Of a stretch of 64,000 nucleotides of DNA, positions 23,155 through 34,700 are shown one piece after another. Source of the stretch: Xanthostigma xanthostigma (lineage: Eukaryota; Arthropoda; Insecta; Raphidioptera; Raphidiidae); contig OY754468.1 in NCBI GenBank assembly GCA_963575645.1, positions 25,692,465 through 25,756,464 on the forward strand, in the 5' to 3' direction. The translations under genes were made by a program, and so were the position numbers. The stretch's first letter is position 1. Every line of letters starts with the position of its first letter. Under the pieces are notes generated by a model, which ran no database searches, was not told the origin of the DNA, and worked only from the letters and a program-made list of their open reading frames with translations.

Positions 23155-23605
23155 GCAATAATATTACGCTACGACCATTAGAAGCGGAGCTTTAATGAAA
23201 AATGTTGCAAAATGTATCTCAAAAATAAGCGTCTATTCATGTGAAATGCACTCATATTATCGTTGTGAGAACACAACCTCAGGTGGCTCAATCGGTAGAG
23301 CATGCGACTGTCAACATCAGGGTCGTGGGTTCGAGCCCCACGTTAGGCGAATATATTTTTATTTTATTTTTTATTTATTAAGGCTTACATTTAAATTTAT
23401 TTTAATTTTATTTAATTAATTTAAAAAAAAAATCTTAGTTAAAAAAAGTTTAAATACTGCTTTTTATCGACAAAAACTTTGGAACGGTAACTCCGATCAT
23501 CATGAAATTTGGACACCTCGGTAAACTAAGATGAATGTGTGTACTCATTTTCCTCCCTTCCCCATTCGTTCTTTTACACCCGGGTGAAACCGGACGGGAC
23601 CGCTA
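23155..23605 (+). mobile_element. Helitron-like copy interrupted by a tRNA-bearing insertion
   Basis: From AATATTACGCTACGACCATT to GGGACCGCTAG this is the 64-410 family, truncated at the 5' side. The expected interior is interrupted from about 23222 to 23465 by sequence holding a tRNA-like unit and an AT-rich tail, after which CGACAAAAACTTTGGAACGG resumes the Helitron. Confidence 0.65.
23277..23349 (+). tRNA. Decayed tRNA (closest to tRNA-Lys) or SINE head
   Basis: GGCTCAATCGGTAGAGCATG gives the D arm and A box; GGTCGTGGGTTCGAGCCCCA gives a variable loop and an intact T arm with B box (GTGGG/CCCAC pairing). D and T arms are close to insect tRNA-Lys. The acceptor stem (CCTCAGG against GTTAGGC) and the anticodon stem (TGCGA/CATCA) no longer pair, and the loop CTGTCAA does not carry a Lys anticodon. 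Function as a tRNA is unlikely. Confidence 0.6.
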
Positions 23606-25904
23606 GTATCTGTATATTTGTTGCCAGATTTCAAACGGTATTTTATCATAATGTTTGTTGTCAAAAAATACTGGATTTAGCGACATGAAATTTTATTGCA
23701 CAGATATGTCATTGTTGAAGAGGACTTACCGGATATTGGGATTGGAATAACAGGTCATAATAATAGTTTATTGCATTAATCTGCAGCATTAGTGTTTGCT
23801 AAACAACCACAAATAATGCTACACATGTATGATATCTATAGCCGAAAAAAAAAATCGTTTATGCCAAATTTGTAGTGGGTAATTATTTCTTATACCTTTG
23901 TTTCTTGTGATTTAATGAGAATTGAGAATTTCTTTAGCTTATTGGGTGGTAGTCTGATGAAGAAATAATAATTTTTATTTCAGCGTATTAGTTCAAAAAC
24001 TTGAAAAAACTGTTTCGGACAAAGTTTACGTATTTTGATGTAAGGAATCCGAATCTGCAATAAAATATGATTTTAAGTTACCTATCTTCTCACTCCCAGG
24101 TGATGGGGTGGTAGTGCCAGATTTGGTACTATTCAAAAGCTTTTCAAAAATTATTTTTTCTTTTCCCCTTTATCGATGAACTTTTCATAGATATTAGGGT
24201 TGTACGGATTTCAAAAAATCTGAGTAGTAACTTGAAAATTTGCACACGCATCAAGGTCCGATGACAATACAATTATATTAAATCATATAAAAATGAGCTC
24301 ATAGCTAAGTATGTGTATTGTGCTGTGCAATGCTACATGACTCCTGAGCATGCATGATGACAGTTCACTCCTCTGAAGTCTGCACTCTTGTGTAGTGCGT
24401 ACTGTTTAGTGTCGCTTCTTTGCACGTCTCGCTCGTGGACACATCACTAGTCTGCACTTTTGATTTTACCATTGTCTTATGAGTGTGTGAATCAGCCAGT
24501 GGTTAATAAAAGAGGCAACCCTAACTAGCACAAGCTTCGAATCAAGTTTCTGTCGAATGATATTATTTCATCAACGTACATTTCACACCAAGTTTAAAAA
24601 CACTGTGATTTTACACTGTTTCGATTGCCGTGTGATAGGAACATGTTTCGTGGCATATGCTCGATAGTTCAGTTTCTTACAAATGAAGACTTGAACAAAA
24701 TAAATTGACTGGCCATTAAGCGTTGATATTTTTTTACCGAAAAAACGACACGCGTAGTTTTGTTTCGAAGTCACAGATAATTAACTACACGTTGTTGGCA
24801 CCTGTATATGCTAAATATTGGTACAAGTGCTTCGGGTCAATGCACATTATAACCATTCACTGATACATGAATAGTGGATAGACTCTTCAAACACGTACCC
24901 CTAGAAACTTTTATTTCGAAGCATCACACCAGGATAAATAAATAAACCAGTGATCACTAAACCATCGACGTGAAAGTCAAACATATGTGTACATTGCACA
25001 TGTTATAACCCTAGTTAACATGTGAAATGATAAAATAATGTTTAAATCAGGTGGGACTGACCAGATAACTTGAATTTCAAAATTAACTTCCATATTAATT
25101 GGCGACTTTTGCAATAAACTTGCTATGTATGAAATAGTTATTATCAGAAGCTGTCAAAAGCATGAAGTGACTAGAACAATTTAATGTTATTAACTTAATA
25201 TTTATGATTTATTTATTTTTATTTATAATGTGCTTATGATTCATTGCCGACATCATGGAGTATATTATACTCCTTTTGTTTACTTTGTCCTGATGCACCT
25301 GATATGTAAGTAAAACAAGACTATCTACTATACACTATCTGTTCATATCAAAGGTTACATTACATTAATGTTATAAAATAGTGCCTCTAAATTTGGATAT
25401 AAATTAGATGTAATTCAAAGACATTATTTCCACCAAAAATTAACAGAACTTTAAAATTTGATCAGAAGCTACAAGGGTAATTTCTTAGGTTATTTAAACG
25501 GATAATGATAGGGATATTCAAGCAGTTAATCCTATAAATTCGACCAATCTAAACCCTGACAAAATCAAGTTTTCTTTGCTTAAAAAACTTAAATTTTTTT
25601 GGTTAAACATTTGTGATAGTTTGTAAAAGAACGAATTATTTAAATAGCAGAATCTTATCTGCGAACGTGGCTGGATGGACTTCACCTAGGGAGTTTATTG
25701 CTCACTTTTGAAACTAAAATAAATGATGCAGTCGGTTTATATGGGTGTATATTATGAAGTTAGCAACAGATATTTCAGGGGTTAATATAATAATATACTG
25801 TTAAACTCTACATTGTTTGCTTGAATTCTGCAAGAGATATTAAATTTATCTGAAATCAAATCATTATTACTGATGAATAAGTTATGTCAAATTGTTATGT
25901 CTAT
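23606..25904. other. Long stretch without recognised feature
   Basis: AT-rich, no terminal inverted repeats, tandem arrays or domain-bearing frames seen. The longest frame (24583-24774, minus) shows no motif. Confidence 0.5.
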
Positions 25905-26100
25905 ACAAATCTTTGATTAACGTCTGAATAGAACTCTTCAGATAAATAAAATTATCGACCAATTTTTTTCAGACTATTATATTGACAAAAAAAAATAATA
26001 AAATTATAAATCACTATTTCACTAGATGACGTTTCGATCCGAATTTGGATCTTCTTGAGAAATAATCTAAAAAATATAAAAATTAATTAGTATATCTATT
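25905..26100 (-). repeat. Outer inverted-repeat arm with GAAACGTC hairpin (left)
   Basis: Read on the minus strand this contains AAGAAGATCCAAATTCGGAT then CGAAACGTCATC, and TCAGACGTTAATCAAAG. The same landmarks, diverged, lie in plus orientation at 29600-29760. The two arms may therefore bound one older palindromic element enclosing 26786-29279. The TCTGAAAAAATTGGTCGATA...CAGACG line also occurs near 34648-34700 (partial) and 56520-56575. Confidence 0.5.
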
Positions 26101-26785
26101 TATATTTCCTAATAGAATGGAGTTTGAATTATCGAAAATTAATGAAAAATTAATAACAATTTTTAATTAATTTCAAATTATTTTTTGAAATTCCAATCAC
26201 AAACGTGTGAGTGAAGCAGTGAGTGCATAATTACCAGTTGTAAGTGTGATAGAGATAAGAACAATAATTAAATGCAGAGAGAGCACGATATTAATGCACT
26301 TCTTGGATTTATGTATAGTTTAGTTAGCGCTATTGTTATACTCCACGGTTTTAGTTCACTTTGAATATTTATAAGATACGTACGTGCGGTTGCACTGCTT
26401 TAGCGAATGATCGTTTTATTTAAAGAAAATTTATTATTTAACGCCACGCCGTTGCATATACCAAGAAAAATAACGCCAGTGTTACAGTTTTTCTTAACAC
26501 CTTCAAGAAGTGCAATATTTCCATCCATATTAATTATGTATTTACATTTAAACACTTTCAACGTTCAACGCAAAGATAGAGGGTATAAGCGACATACATG
26601 CCATCTGACAGTTGGGTCCAAGTACTAAACTACTTATTTATTATAATAATTATAAAGAAAGAAAAATTATATCTATAAAATTATAATTTTATAAATATAA
26701 TTTTTCTTTTTCTTTGAAGCTTGTCTTATTTGTCAAATTAAATTGAACGAATTCTTTCGTTTTTAAGATTGGACACAATCACTAG
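26101..26785. other. No gene recognised
   Basis: AT-rich. 26644-26715 has an AT-rich inverted line (ATTATAAAGAAAGAAAAATTA with TAATTTTTCTTTTTCTTTG). The open frame 26407-26628 shows no motif. Confidence 0.4.
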
Positions 26786-27656
26786 TAGACCGGTCATTCT
26801 AAATGTTTCAGCTGTTTACCGTTATACAGCAAACCAAAATATATAAAAAATCGGAAATTTTCCGTAGAATTCAATGCTGTATTTTTAAAACAACTGACAG
26901 TGATGGGTCTTACCGAAAATTGGGGCCAAAGTTGGTCAAACACTGTTTTTTGCGTTTTTAAAAAAAAATATTCTTTGGATTGAGAAAAGTTTATTACAAA
27001 AGTTATAGAATTAATTATTACGGATCGATCTGGCTTGTTCCGATGTTAAAAAATTCGAAATTGGAGTGGCAATTATTAAAAAACCGTTAAAAATCGCTGT
27101 TTTTTGAAACGCTTGTATCTCTTTGAAAAAAAATAATCTTTAAGCGATACTTAGTGAAAGTGTAGCCCTTTGCAATCCAAACAAAAGCGTTCTTGAAAAT
27201 TTGAAAAATAATGAAAAGTTTTTGCAAAAAACGATTTTTTCGAAAAAAAAGCATTTTTTTAAAATGCCAATAACTTATAAACCTGTGAGTTTTTATTTAA
27301 TCTGTAAGTATTAAACTGTAACTCATGTAAATTTCAGCCCTTAATATTGTAAAATGGCGCCGCAGGAATTAAAAAAAAAATATTTCGGCTCCAGAAAGTC
27401 GGAGGGTTGATTTTATTTTTTAATTCACAGAAAAATACCAGCTATTAAATGACAACAATGACGATTGTAGAAAATTTCTATTTTTGAAGATATTTAATTT
27501 TTTGTTTTTATAGAAAAAAAATACCGATTTTTCGACCGATTTTTCGCACATTACCGATCAATTAAAAAGGCGCGCAGTAATTACAAACATTACGGAAACT
27601 ATTAAAGAAAATTTTAAGCCCCAAAACGTTTATAAAACTCACGGGTTTATGAGTTA

Positions 27657-28781
27657 CTAGCCGCTACCCGCGGCTACGCCCGCGATTGAGATGGAAATCG
27701 ACTTTTGACATGCATATCAGGGGTTGAGGTATTGCACATATTTTGATAAACAATTTTCTTATTTTTCGTAAAAAATTTTTATTTTTTTTTAATGAAAAGT
27801 ATCCTATGTTACTTCTAATACCTTCAAGAGTGTATGTGCAAAGTTTCATGATGATCGGTTAAGTAGTTTTTGCGTGAAAGCGTAACAAACAAACTTACAT
27901 TCGCATTTATAATATGAAAATGATAACATTTCTTATTTTTCGTAAAAAAATTTTATTTTTTTTTTAATAAAAAGTATCCTATGTTACTTCTAATACCTTC
28001 AAGAGTGTATGTGCAAAGTTTCATGATGATCGGTTAAGTAGTTTTTGCGTGAAAGCGTAACAAACAAACTTACATTCGCATTTATAATATTAAAATATGA
28101 AAATATGAAATTTCTTATTTTTCGTAAAAATTTTTTATTTTTTTTAATAAAAAGTATCCTATGTTACTTCTAATACCTTCAAGAGTGTATGTGCAAAGTT
28201 TCATGATGATCGGTTAAGTAGTTTTTGCGTGAAAGCGTAACAAACATTCGCATTTATAATATTAATATGATATGATATGATTTTTCGTAAAAAAATTTTA
28301 TTTTTTTTTTAATAAAAAGTATCCTATGTTACTTCTAATACCTTCAAGAGTGTATGTGCAAAGTTTCATGATGATCGGTTAAGTAGTTTTTGCGTGAAAG
28401 CGTAACAAACAAACTTACATTCGCATTTATAATATGAAAATGATAACATTTCTTATTTTTCGTTAAAAATTTTTATTTTTTTTAATAAAAAGTATCCTAT
28501 GTTACTTCTAATACCTTCAAGAGTGTATGTGCAAAGTTTCATGATGATCGGTTAAGTAGTTTTTGCGTGAAAGCGTAACAAACATTCGCATTTATAATAT
28601 TAATATGATATGATATGATTTTTCGTAAAAAAATTTTATTTTTTTTTTAATAAAAAGTATCCTATGTTACTTCTAATACCTTCAAGAGTGTATGTGCAAA
28701 GTTTCATGATGATCGGTTAAGTAGTTTTTGCGTGAAAGCGTAACAAACAAACTTACATTCGCATTTATAATATTAGTATGA
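27657..28781 (-). mobile_element. Helitron with internal tandem amplification
   Basis: On the minus strand it starts TCATACTAATATTATAAATG (28781) and ends GGGCGTAGCCGCGGGTAGCGG then CTAG (27657), flanked by A and T. Its body is dominated by six tandem units (27757-28770). It lies inside the loop of the 26786-29279 element and so inserted after it. Confidence 0.75.
27757..28770 (-). repeat. Six tandem units of about 160-180 bp including Helitron 5' ends
   Basis: AGTATCCTATGTTACTTCTA recurs at about 27797, 27974, 28155, 28317, 28488 and 28657. Each unit continues with ACCTTCAAGAGTGTATGTGC and TTTCATGATGATCGGTTAAG and ends with CATTCGCATTTATAATAT plus a short variable AT spacer. That ending is the Helitron 5' terminal sequence. 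The units are nearly identical apart from small indels at the junctions. Confidence 0.85.
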
Positions 28782-29375
28782 TTGGTATTTAAAAAAAATG
28801 CTTTTTTTGTCGAAAAAATCGTTTTTTGCAAAAACTTTTCGTTATTTTTCAAATTTTCAAATACGCTTTTGTTTGGATTGCAAAGGGCTACACTTTCACC
28901 AAGTATCGCTTAAAGATTATTTTTTTTCAAAGAGATACAAGCGTTTCAAAAAACAGCGATTTTTAACGGTTTTTTAATAATTTCCACTCCAATTTCGAAT
29001 TTTTTAACATCGGACCAAGCCAGATTGATCCGTAATAATTAGCTCTATAACTTTTGTAATAAACTTTTCTCAATCCAAAGAATATTTTTTTTTTAAAAAC
29101 GCCAAAAACAGTTTTTGACCACTTTTGGCCCCAATTTTCGGTAAGACCCATCACTGTCAGTTGTTTTAAAAATACAGCATTGAATTCTACGAAAAATTTC
29201 CGATTTTTTACATACTTTGGTTTGCTGTATAACGGTTACAAAAAATTAACATTACGTTCAAAATAGAATGACTGGTCTATAGAGGCGTTTCGTATAGTAC
29301 TCTTTTTTTAACATTACTATAGTAATGTGAGCATTCTCCTCTATCTTATATTCTTTGGTTCAACGCATTCAAATG

Positions 29376-29535
29376 TTGCCCTCTAAAAATGTCTTCTTCG
29401 CTTCTAATATTACTAAACGCGCCACACGATTTTATTTTAGTCTTTCTAATGCCTCAAATTGCTGACCCGCAATTATTTTCTAGCTTTTGAGTACAACATC
29501 GAATGTATAATAAAACCGTTTAACTTAAAAAAAAA
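29376..29535 (-). repeat. Half copy of the palindromic element at 47133-47450
   Basis: AATTGCTGACCCGCAATTATTTTCTAG, read in parts, and AACCGTTTAACTTAA match the arm of the 47133-47450 element. Only one arm is present. Confidence 0.5.
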
Positions 29536-29599
29536 ATGTTTCAATAAATAAAATTAAAAACTTTAAGCGAATATTTTTAAAAACGAATTAGAAATTAAT

Positions 29600-29760
29600 T
29601 ATTAATTATTTTTATATTTTTTAGATCAGTTTTGAAGAAAATCCAAATCCGGACCGAAAGGTCAATGTATTAATTATTATTTTTTGTTAATATATTTGTC
29701 TGAAAAATTGATTGATACTTTTATTTATAGAAGAATTCTAATCAGACGTTAACAAAGTTT
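29600..29760 (+). repeat. Outer inverted-repeat arm with hairpin (right)
   Basis: TTTGAAGAAAATCCAAATCC followed by GGACCGAAAGGTCAA, then TGTCTGAAAAATTGATTGAT and CTAATCAGACGTTAAC. Partner of 25905-26100. The hairpin tail here reads CGAAAGGTC instead of CGAAACGTC. Confidence 0.5.
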
Positions 29761-30044
29761 TAAAAAAAATGTACTTAGTTTTTGAGTACTTTTTTGCATA
29801 TTGAGATTTTATTATATTTATCATTTTTAACACGCTTTCTATATTATCTACATTATACAAAATATATTATGTAAATTGTAAAGGAATCTGTCAGCGTAAT
29901 TTCAAGAAGTCTGATTAACTTGAAAATTTGAACACGGGGCCGATAACAATACAATTATTTCTTTTAAATAAAATTGAATTTAAAATTTTTTATTTGAAAA
30001 TTTTGAAAAAAATTACATTTGATGTTGTTTTGAGACTAAAACTT

Positions 30045-30360
30045 CAGAAAAAAAACTATAGTTTAAAAAAACTAAAAAAACACGCTTAAGTTGCAAACCG
30101 AAATAAAAAGCAGAAAATAATTATTACCAGAATAATTCAATTAGTAAAAAGGCGTGAGGTGTCAATTACTATATTTTCATTATAATTATAATTTTATAAA
30201 TAGCTACTAATTAAATAATTGTAACATTTAATATCAAGCACCCAACGCTTTTTTACTATAATTGAATTAATTTGTTAATAAATATTTTCAACTTTTTAGT
30301 TCGGTTTGCTACTAAAGCGTATTTTTTTAGTTTTTTTAAACTATATTTTTTTCAACTAGA
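30045..30360. mobile_element. Palindromic MITE-like element
   Basis: ACTATAGTTTAAAAAAACTA, then CACGCTTAAGTTGCAAACCG, AATAATTCAATTAGTAAAAA and GCGTGAGGTGTC on the left are mirrored, diverged, on the right down to TAGTTTTTTTAAACTATA. Arms are about 125 bp with a short AT-rich loop. Noncoding. Confidence 0.65.
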
Positions 30361-31538
30361 TCAACGAGTGAAAATTTAAAAATATTATGATTTGAACTAG
30401 TTACCATAATATTGTACTGTAATCGTAACTACGCACGTGTACAAAATTTCAACTCAATCGGTTAACTGGAAGTAAATGAAAAATCGGTCGCTAGATATGA
30501 AACAAATATACGGAATATATACCGTTTAAAAATATCGGTATAGGTATATCGTGTTTACCGACTATTCAAGAAACGGCAATTACGTATTCTTTTTGGTAAA
30601 CAAGTAAGTATAGGTATAGCTGACGTAGTGGAGACATGTGACAGGTGAGCAGTGCGGGGGTGCACCATACCTGAGATATATTAGCAAGGAATCGGTCACG
30701 GATTGTAGACGCATAGGAGCGTCGCGACGATGTGGCGTCTGAATTATGGAGTGCGTTGCACGGGAGGTAGGAGAGAAGTCTCCCGGGCAACGCAAGCATA
30801 GCTCTATCTCCCCATCTCTCTCTCGCTCTCGCTCTTTTCGCGGAGTAGCGTTGTTTTGCAGAATACCGCCGGAACGGAACGAATTTCGCTAGCTATACAA
30901 GAATGTACAACCCGTCTGTTTTCGAAATTGTTTTACGTGTGAGACTTGTATTAATTTAAATTATGAGTTTAATGGATACTAAACTGCCGTGTTGCAGGCA
31001 GTTATTTTGTCATTTATATTATTTATTATTATTTATTTATTATTTAATCTTAACTTTTGAATGAATTAAGGTAAAGACTACATCGAGGTAAAATCTTATT
31101 AAACTATATTCCGAAAATAAATTTGTTTTTGAAAATTCAAATATAACGCCAAGGGCACACTTAAATAAAATTTTTTAGATAGCAAAAGGGGTCGTGTTGC
31201 GCACTTCATTTGAAATGTTTTTCAATTCTCTTCACAATAGTTTAAAAAAAATTGAAAAGCCGATAGTCCCTTCTTTATTAATAAACAGAATAAATTGCAC
31301 ATTGAGCATTTTAAAGAACAAATAAAAATCGGAAAAAAAGAAACGCTGCCTATGACAATTACACAATAATCTTTTGTTTCGAATCAGTATTTTTCGATAG
31401 TCAGTCTCTAGCTGAGCAAAAAACATTTTTTTTTTTGTATCTAGTAGTATACGCGAATTATTCACTGTTTAAACCACTTTCGGTGGACACTCTGTATATA
31501 AACTACAATTACAATTTTATATTTTATTGTAACAAAAC
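30361..31538. other. Mixed region with GC-richer block at 30600-30920
   Basis: 30600-30920 is GC-richer with CTCTCTCTCGCTCTCGCTC and frames on the minus strand (30566-30799) that have no recognisable domain. This could be a promoter-like or repeat-derived block. The remainder is AT-rich without signal. Confidence 0.4.
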
Positions 31539-32227
31539 TGTTCTTTCGTTGGTGGAAAATTTTTATTTACACTTATAAAACACGTTCACAAACACAAATA
31601 ACAAACAGATAATAAAACAAACTAAAATTACTTCTCTTGTAAAGTAAAATAAAATAATGTACCGTATAAGAAAAACAACTAAGTAATAAAGTAAGAATTC
31701 AAAGCCACTAGTAATAGTCTATGTACACAAAATCACTTTACTACTAAATGTCCATATATACACAACACTATAAAAGTCCGTATCCACTGTAGCAGTCCAA
31801 ATGCACACAACACTATGACACTGAATGGACATGTAACTCTATAAATGGATACACCAAAATTTATCTTCACACTTATTTATTTAGATCTGCACTTAGTAAA
31901 TTTATATTTAAACTGCACTTAATGGTCTAATAACCACACAGCTTTATTTATTTGTTTCTCGTAATAGTAATCCACGTATCGCACCGTGTCTCAATCATCC
32001 CTTCCTGACTGTATGTGCATCCTATTTATATCTTGTGTTGCTGCGTGGGTCAAACATTACCGGCCGCGATTCTTTCCACGTAATCCCGCCGGCCTTCTAT
32101 GTGTTGCAAACCCGTCGTTGCCGGCATCTGCGTTCTTCCGGAAATACAAAGAAATTTGGCTTCCTAACTTGCACAATAATGTCTAATGCCGCCGTTCTGT
32201 ATGCTATTTGTTAGATTATCGCTGACA
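31539..32227 (-). mobile_element. Candidate solo LTR
   Basis: The interval is bounded by TGTTCTTTCG and GCTGACA, that is TG...CA. On the minus strand it has a GC-richer U3-like part, then TATAAATAGG (32021-32030), then an AATAAATAAAG poly(A)-type signal about 80 nt further. This order fits an LTR promoter and R region. I see no flanking target duplication, no primer-binding site that I can name and no internal gag-pol, so an ordinary Pol II promoter remains possible. Confidence 0.35.
32021..32030 (-). promoter_or_regulatory. TATA box candidate
   Basis: TATAAATAGG on the minus strand, in the candidate LTR. Good match to the TATA consensus; no transcript evidence. Confidence 0.4.
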
Positions 32228-32287
32228 GAAGCCAAGCGTGTGTTACTATATATTATGGGTATCAACTAGCGAGACTGAGTGACGTGT

Positions 32288-32389
32288 AATTATTTATTTT
32301 ACCGACGTTTCGACTTATATTCAGTCTTTATTAGTCTTTATCAAGGTTTTAAGATTAAATGTAAATCGAAACGTCGATAATAAATAATT
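32288..32389. mobile_element. Small palindromic element with paired CGAAACGTCG hairpins
   Basis: AATTATTTATTTTACCGACG at the left is mirrored by CGTCGATAATAAATAATT at the right. Each side carries CGAAACGTCG preceded by a small stem: AGACTGAATATAAGTC (minus strand) and AGATTAAATGTAAATC (plus strand). Confidence 0.65.
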
Positions 32390-32765
32390 GATCGTCACTG
32401 TCCTTGACTACCTTTTAATTTATTAACAATTCATTTAAACGGACTTATTATATTTTTTTGTTTTGCTAAAAAAAGAAATAGTCGAAATCGGTGTCCCATC
32501 AGCTCTGGTTTATAGTGAGGATATATATAAGTGTTTTATGTGAACGAGCGGTACACATATCGTTGATAGTATACGCCCCACATGTATGTGTATGTGTGTT
32601 GACGCTGCCCCAGGACGCCGCTCGCACAGTCTGTCTGCCGGACACGTCGTGCGCGTACGATACGCGCGCACACACACACGTTCTCCACGTTGCGATACGT
32701 CATGCTATCTGGTCGCAGGAACTTTACTTTTTTAGAATGTACATTGCACTTACGTATTTGTATAT
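32390..32765. other. No gene recognised; GC-richer patch
   Basis: 32575-32700 is GC-richer with CGCGCACACACACACG. Frames on both strands (32491-32769 plus, 32536-32868 minus) lack motifs and overlap antisense, so I treat them as accidental. Confidence 0.4.
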
Positions 32766-33357
32766 TTAATAATCGTCTTTCATTCTCGATAGGTCTGTCT
32801 CTCCCACTGAGCACGGGCCCAGGGCCCTGCGATTGATTGGGGCCCTCTAGTTCCTGCCAGATCACCAAACGATAACCGATATTTATTACCGAAAAATATA
32901 TTTATTTCGAAAAAATCAAACGATATTAACTGACTACAATACCTGCTTGCTTATTAGCTTTTGCATGCGCGAAACTACTCTACTCTCGCCCGAAAATCAG
33001 GCTTTTCAATTTCAGCATGGTTAGGTAAATTTAAATATATAAAAATACAATTTAAGTACAATGCTTCCAAGAGAGATGAACCAGTTTGTCGCTGATGTTC
33101 ATAGAAGGTGATATACTCAAAAAGAAGTTATTAACGATTTTCTCATCTCAAATCTAGAAGTGTACCTCTTCAAACAACATAGATTTTTAAGCATTAACCA
33201 GTTAATACTAAAAGAGTTACTTTTGTGGATTATATTATATTATCTATTCATTTAATGTGACTGCGAAGAAATAAAAATAAATCCAGAACCTTGCTTATCT
33301 ACTTTGTTTGTCTATTCTAACAAAATAGTGCTCTATCAAAGGTTAAAGACGGCCCTG
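32766..33357. mobile_element. Probable hAT-type non-autonomous element
   Basis: The right end, reverse-complemented, reads CAGGGCCGTCTTTAACC, a hAT-like end. The left side has GTCTTTCATTCTCGATAGG followed by the GAGCACGGGCCCAGGGCCCT block usual in insect elements of this kind (from memory). The left terminus is diverged and no target duplication was found. Confidence 0.45.
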
Positions 33358-34392
33358 ATTTTTGGATAATATACGCAGATTACAAAAGAGATCAGATATG
33401 TCACACTCTGTAGAAGTGAAACTTAATAATAAAATAACTTATTGTAAAAGTATCTTCAAAGGTAATAGATTCTTCGTATACTTTTTGTACAATATGCCCG
33501 AAATGCTAAAAAATAAGCATTTTTTATTTTTACAGCAGAACAAATATCTATACTTCAAACTGTTCATTTTTACATATGTAAAAAATTAAATTAAGTGTCT
33601 TAATGAACTATAAAAAGGTTTTTTCAATATAATACACGATTTTAGTGATGAACGTCCATTTGATAGTACAAATATAAACGAACCGAAAGTACCATTTGGA
33701 AGTTTGTGTCTTGGGATTCCGTGACATAAAATTCCGTTTTACTGCGAGCTAGAAAAAGTTTCACATCAAAAAGCGTACAGTTCAACTTCAGAGGACGAGT
33801 TAATAATCGTTTTATTAAATTTATTTAAATCTGGTCCTTTATTATCCTATGTCTAAATACCGTAATGTGTCAAAGCTGTTTTTACTAGCGGATCAACTAG
33901 CTCACTGCCTTCTGTTGTGCTCCTGCGTTGAAATAATTTTATTTTTTATACCGAATTTTTCCGTAGTGATATAAGTAAGTTTTACAAACTTTTGTTGCAA
34001 AACTTTTAGGAAGCATATTGGTTTGGTTGAAGTTAAAAAAAATCATTTATAAGTATACGTATAGTCGCTTCCTTTTATATGACCACTCTGTAAAGGGTCG
34101 TCTTATTTAATTGCTCACTAAACTTTCTCTCACAAAGAAGAACATTAAATAATGTATATTTATGTGGTCACAACAAAAAACATGCCTACTCGCATCCTCA
34201 GAAAATGTGTACTATTTTTGGAGGTTCATTTTAGAGTTGGGTAGTTTCGGACGTGTATATACCTCCAGGAATCATGTTCTCACTCAGAGACGGTTCCTCT
34301 CTTTCCATAGACCGCACTTAAGCATGTTCATACCGCATATTATTATAGCCTGATTTCATCATACTTACAAGCAAAGCAGTCAGTATTCCACG
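33358..34392. other. No gene recognised
   Basis: AT-rich. Frames at 33362-33589 and 34162-34353 (plus) have no motifs. Confidence 0.45.
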
Positions 34393-34540
34393 ATGGACAC
34401 AGTTGTGTCTAGGATGGATACAGTTATGTTCACGGTGGACACTAAGGTCCACGGGGAACATAGTTATGTCCACGGTGAACATAGTTATGTCCACGGTGAA
34501 TACTAATGACCACGATGAACACAGTTATGTCCACGGAGAA
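34393..34540 (+). repeat. 21-bp minisatellite, about seven units
   Basis: The unit GAACATAGTTATGTCCACGG (plus T) is exact in two adjacent copies and diverged in the others. Because 21 is a multiple of three, one frame (34403-34594) translates as a seven-residue repeat (NIVMSTV). No start context or homology supports coding. Confidence 0.85.
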
Positions 34541-34647
34541 TTCAGTAAAAAGCTTATTACACCGAACATAGTTTCTTTGTTAGTATTTTTTTAGCCAAGA
34601 AAATTATACTGCGCTCTTAATGTAGTAATTATACGTGGAAAATTTTA

Positions 34648-34700
34648 GATTGGTCGATAATTTTATTTATTTGAAGAATTATACTTGGCGTTTGTTAATT
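34648..34700 (+). repeat. Partial copy of the TTGGTCGATAATTTTATTTA motif
   Basis: GATTGGTCGATAATTTTATT followed by TATTTGAAGAATTATA matches parts of 25918-25975 (minus), 29694-29752 and 56520-56575. Confidence 0.45.

Larger units (their letters stand above)
26786..29279. mobile_element. 2.5-kb element with roughly 500-bp inverted arms
   Basis: The left arm (26786 to about 27275) and right arm (about 28781 to 29279) are reverse complements with scattered differences. Outer ends are TAGACCGGTCATTCT and its near-copy, flanked by TA or TAG on both sides, compatible with a TA-type (Tc1/mariner-like) target. Landmarks in both arms are GTTATACAGCAAACCAAA, CAACTGACAGTGATGGGTCT and GCCCTTTGCAATCCAAAC. 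The central part is occupied by a Helitron. No transposase is left; frames such as 28963-29154 (minus) are arm sequence. Confidence 0.75.

Noticed and set aside
30566..30799. Two minus-strand frames in a GC-richer block
   Set aside because: Two frames of the same strand overlap, which indicates base composition instead of coding; no motif.
32491..32868. 92- and 110-codon frames on opposite strands
   Set aside because: Antisense overlap in a GC-rich, CA-repeat-containing patch; partly inside a hAT-like element; no domain.
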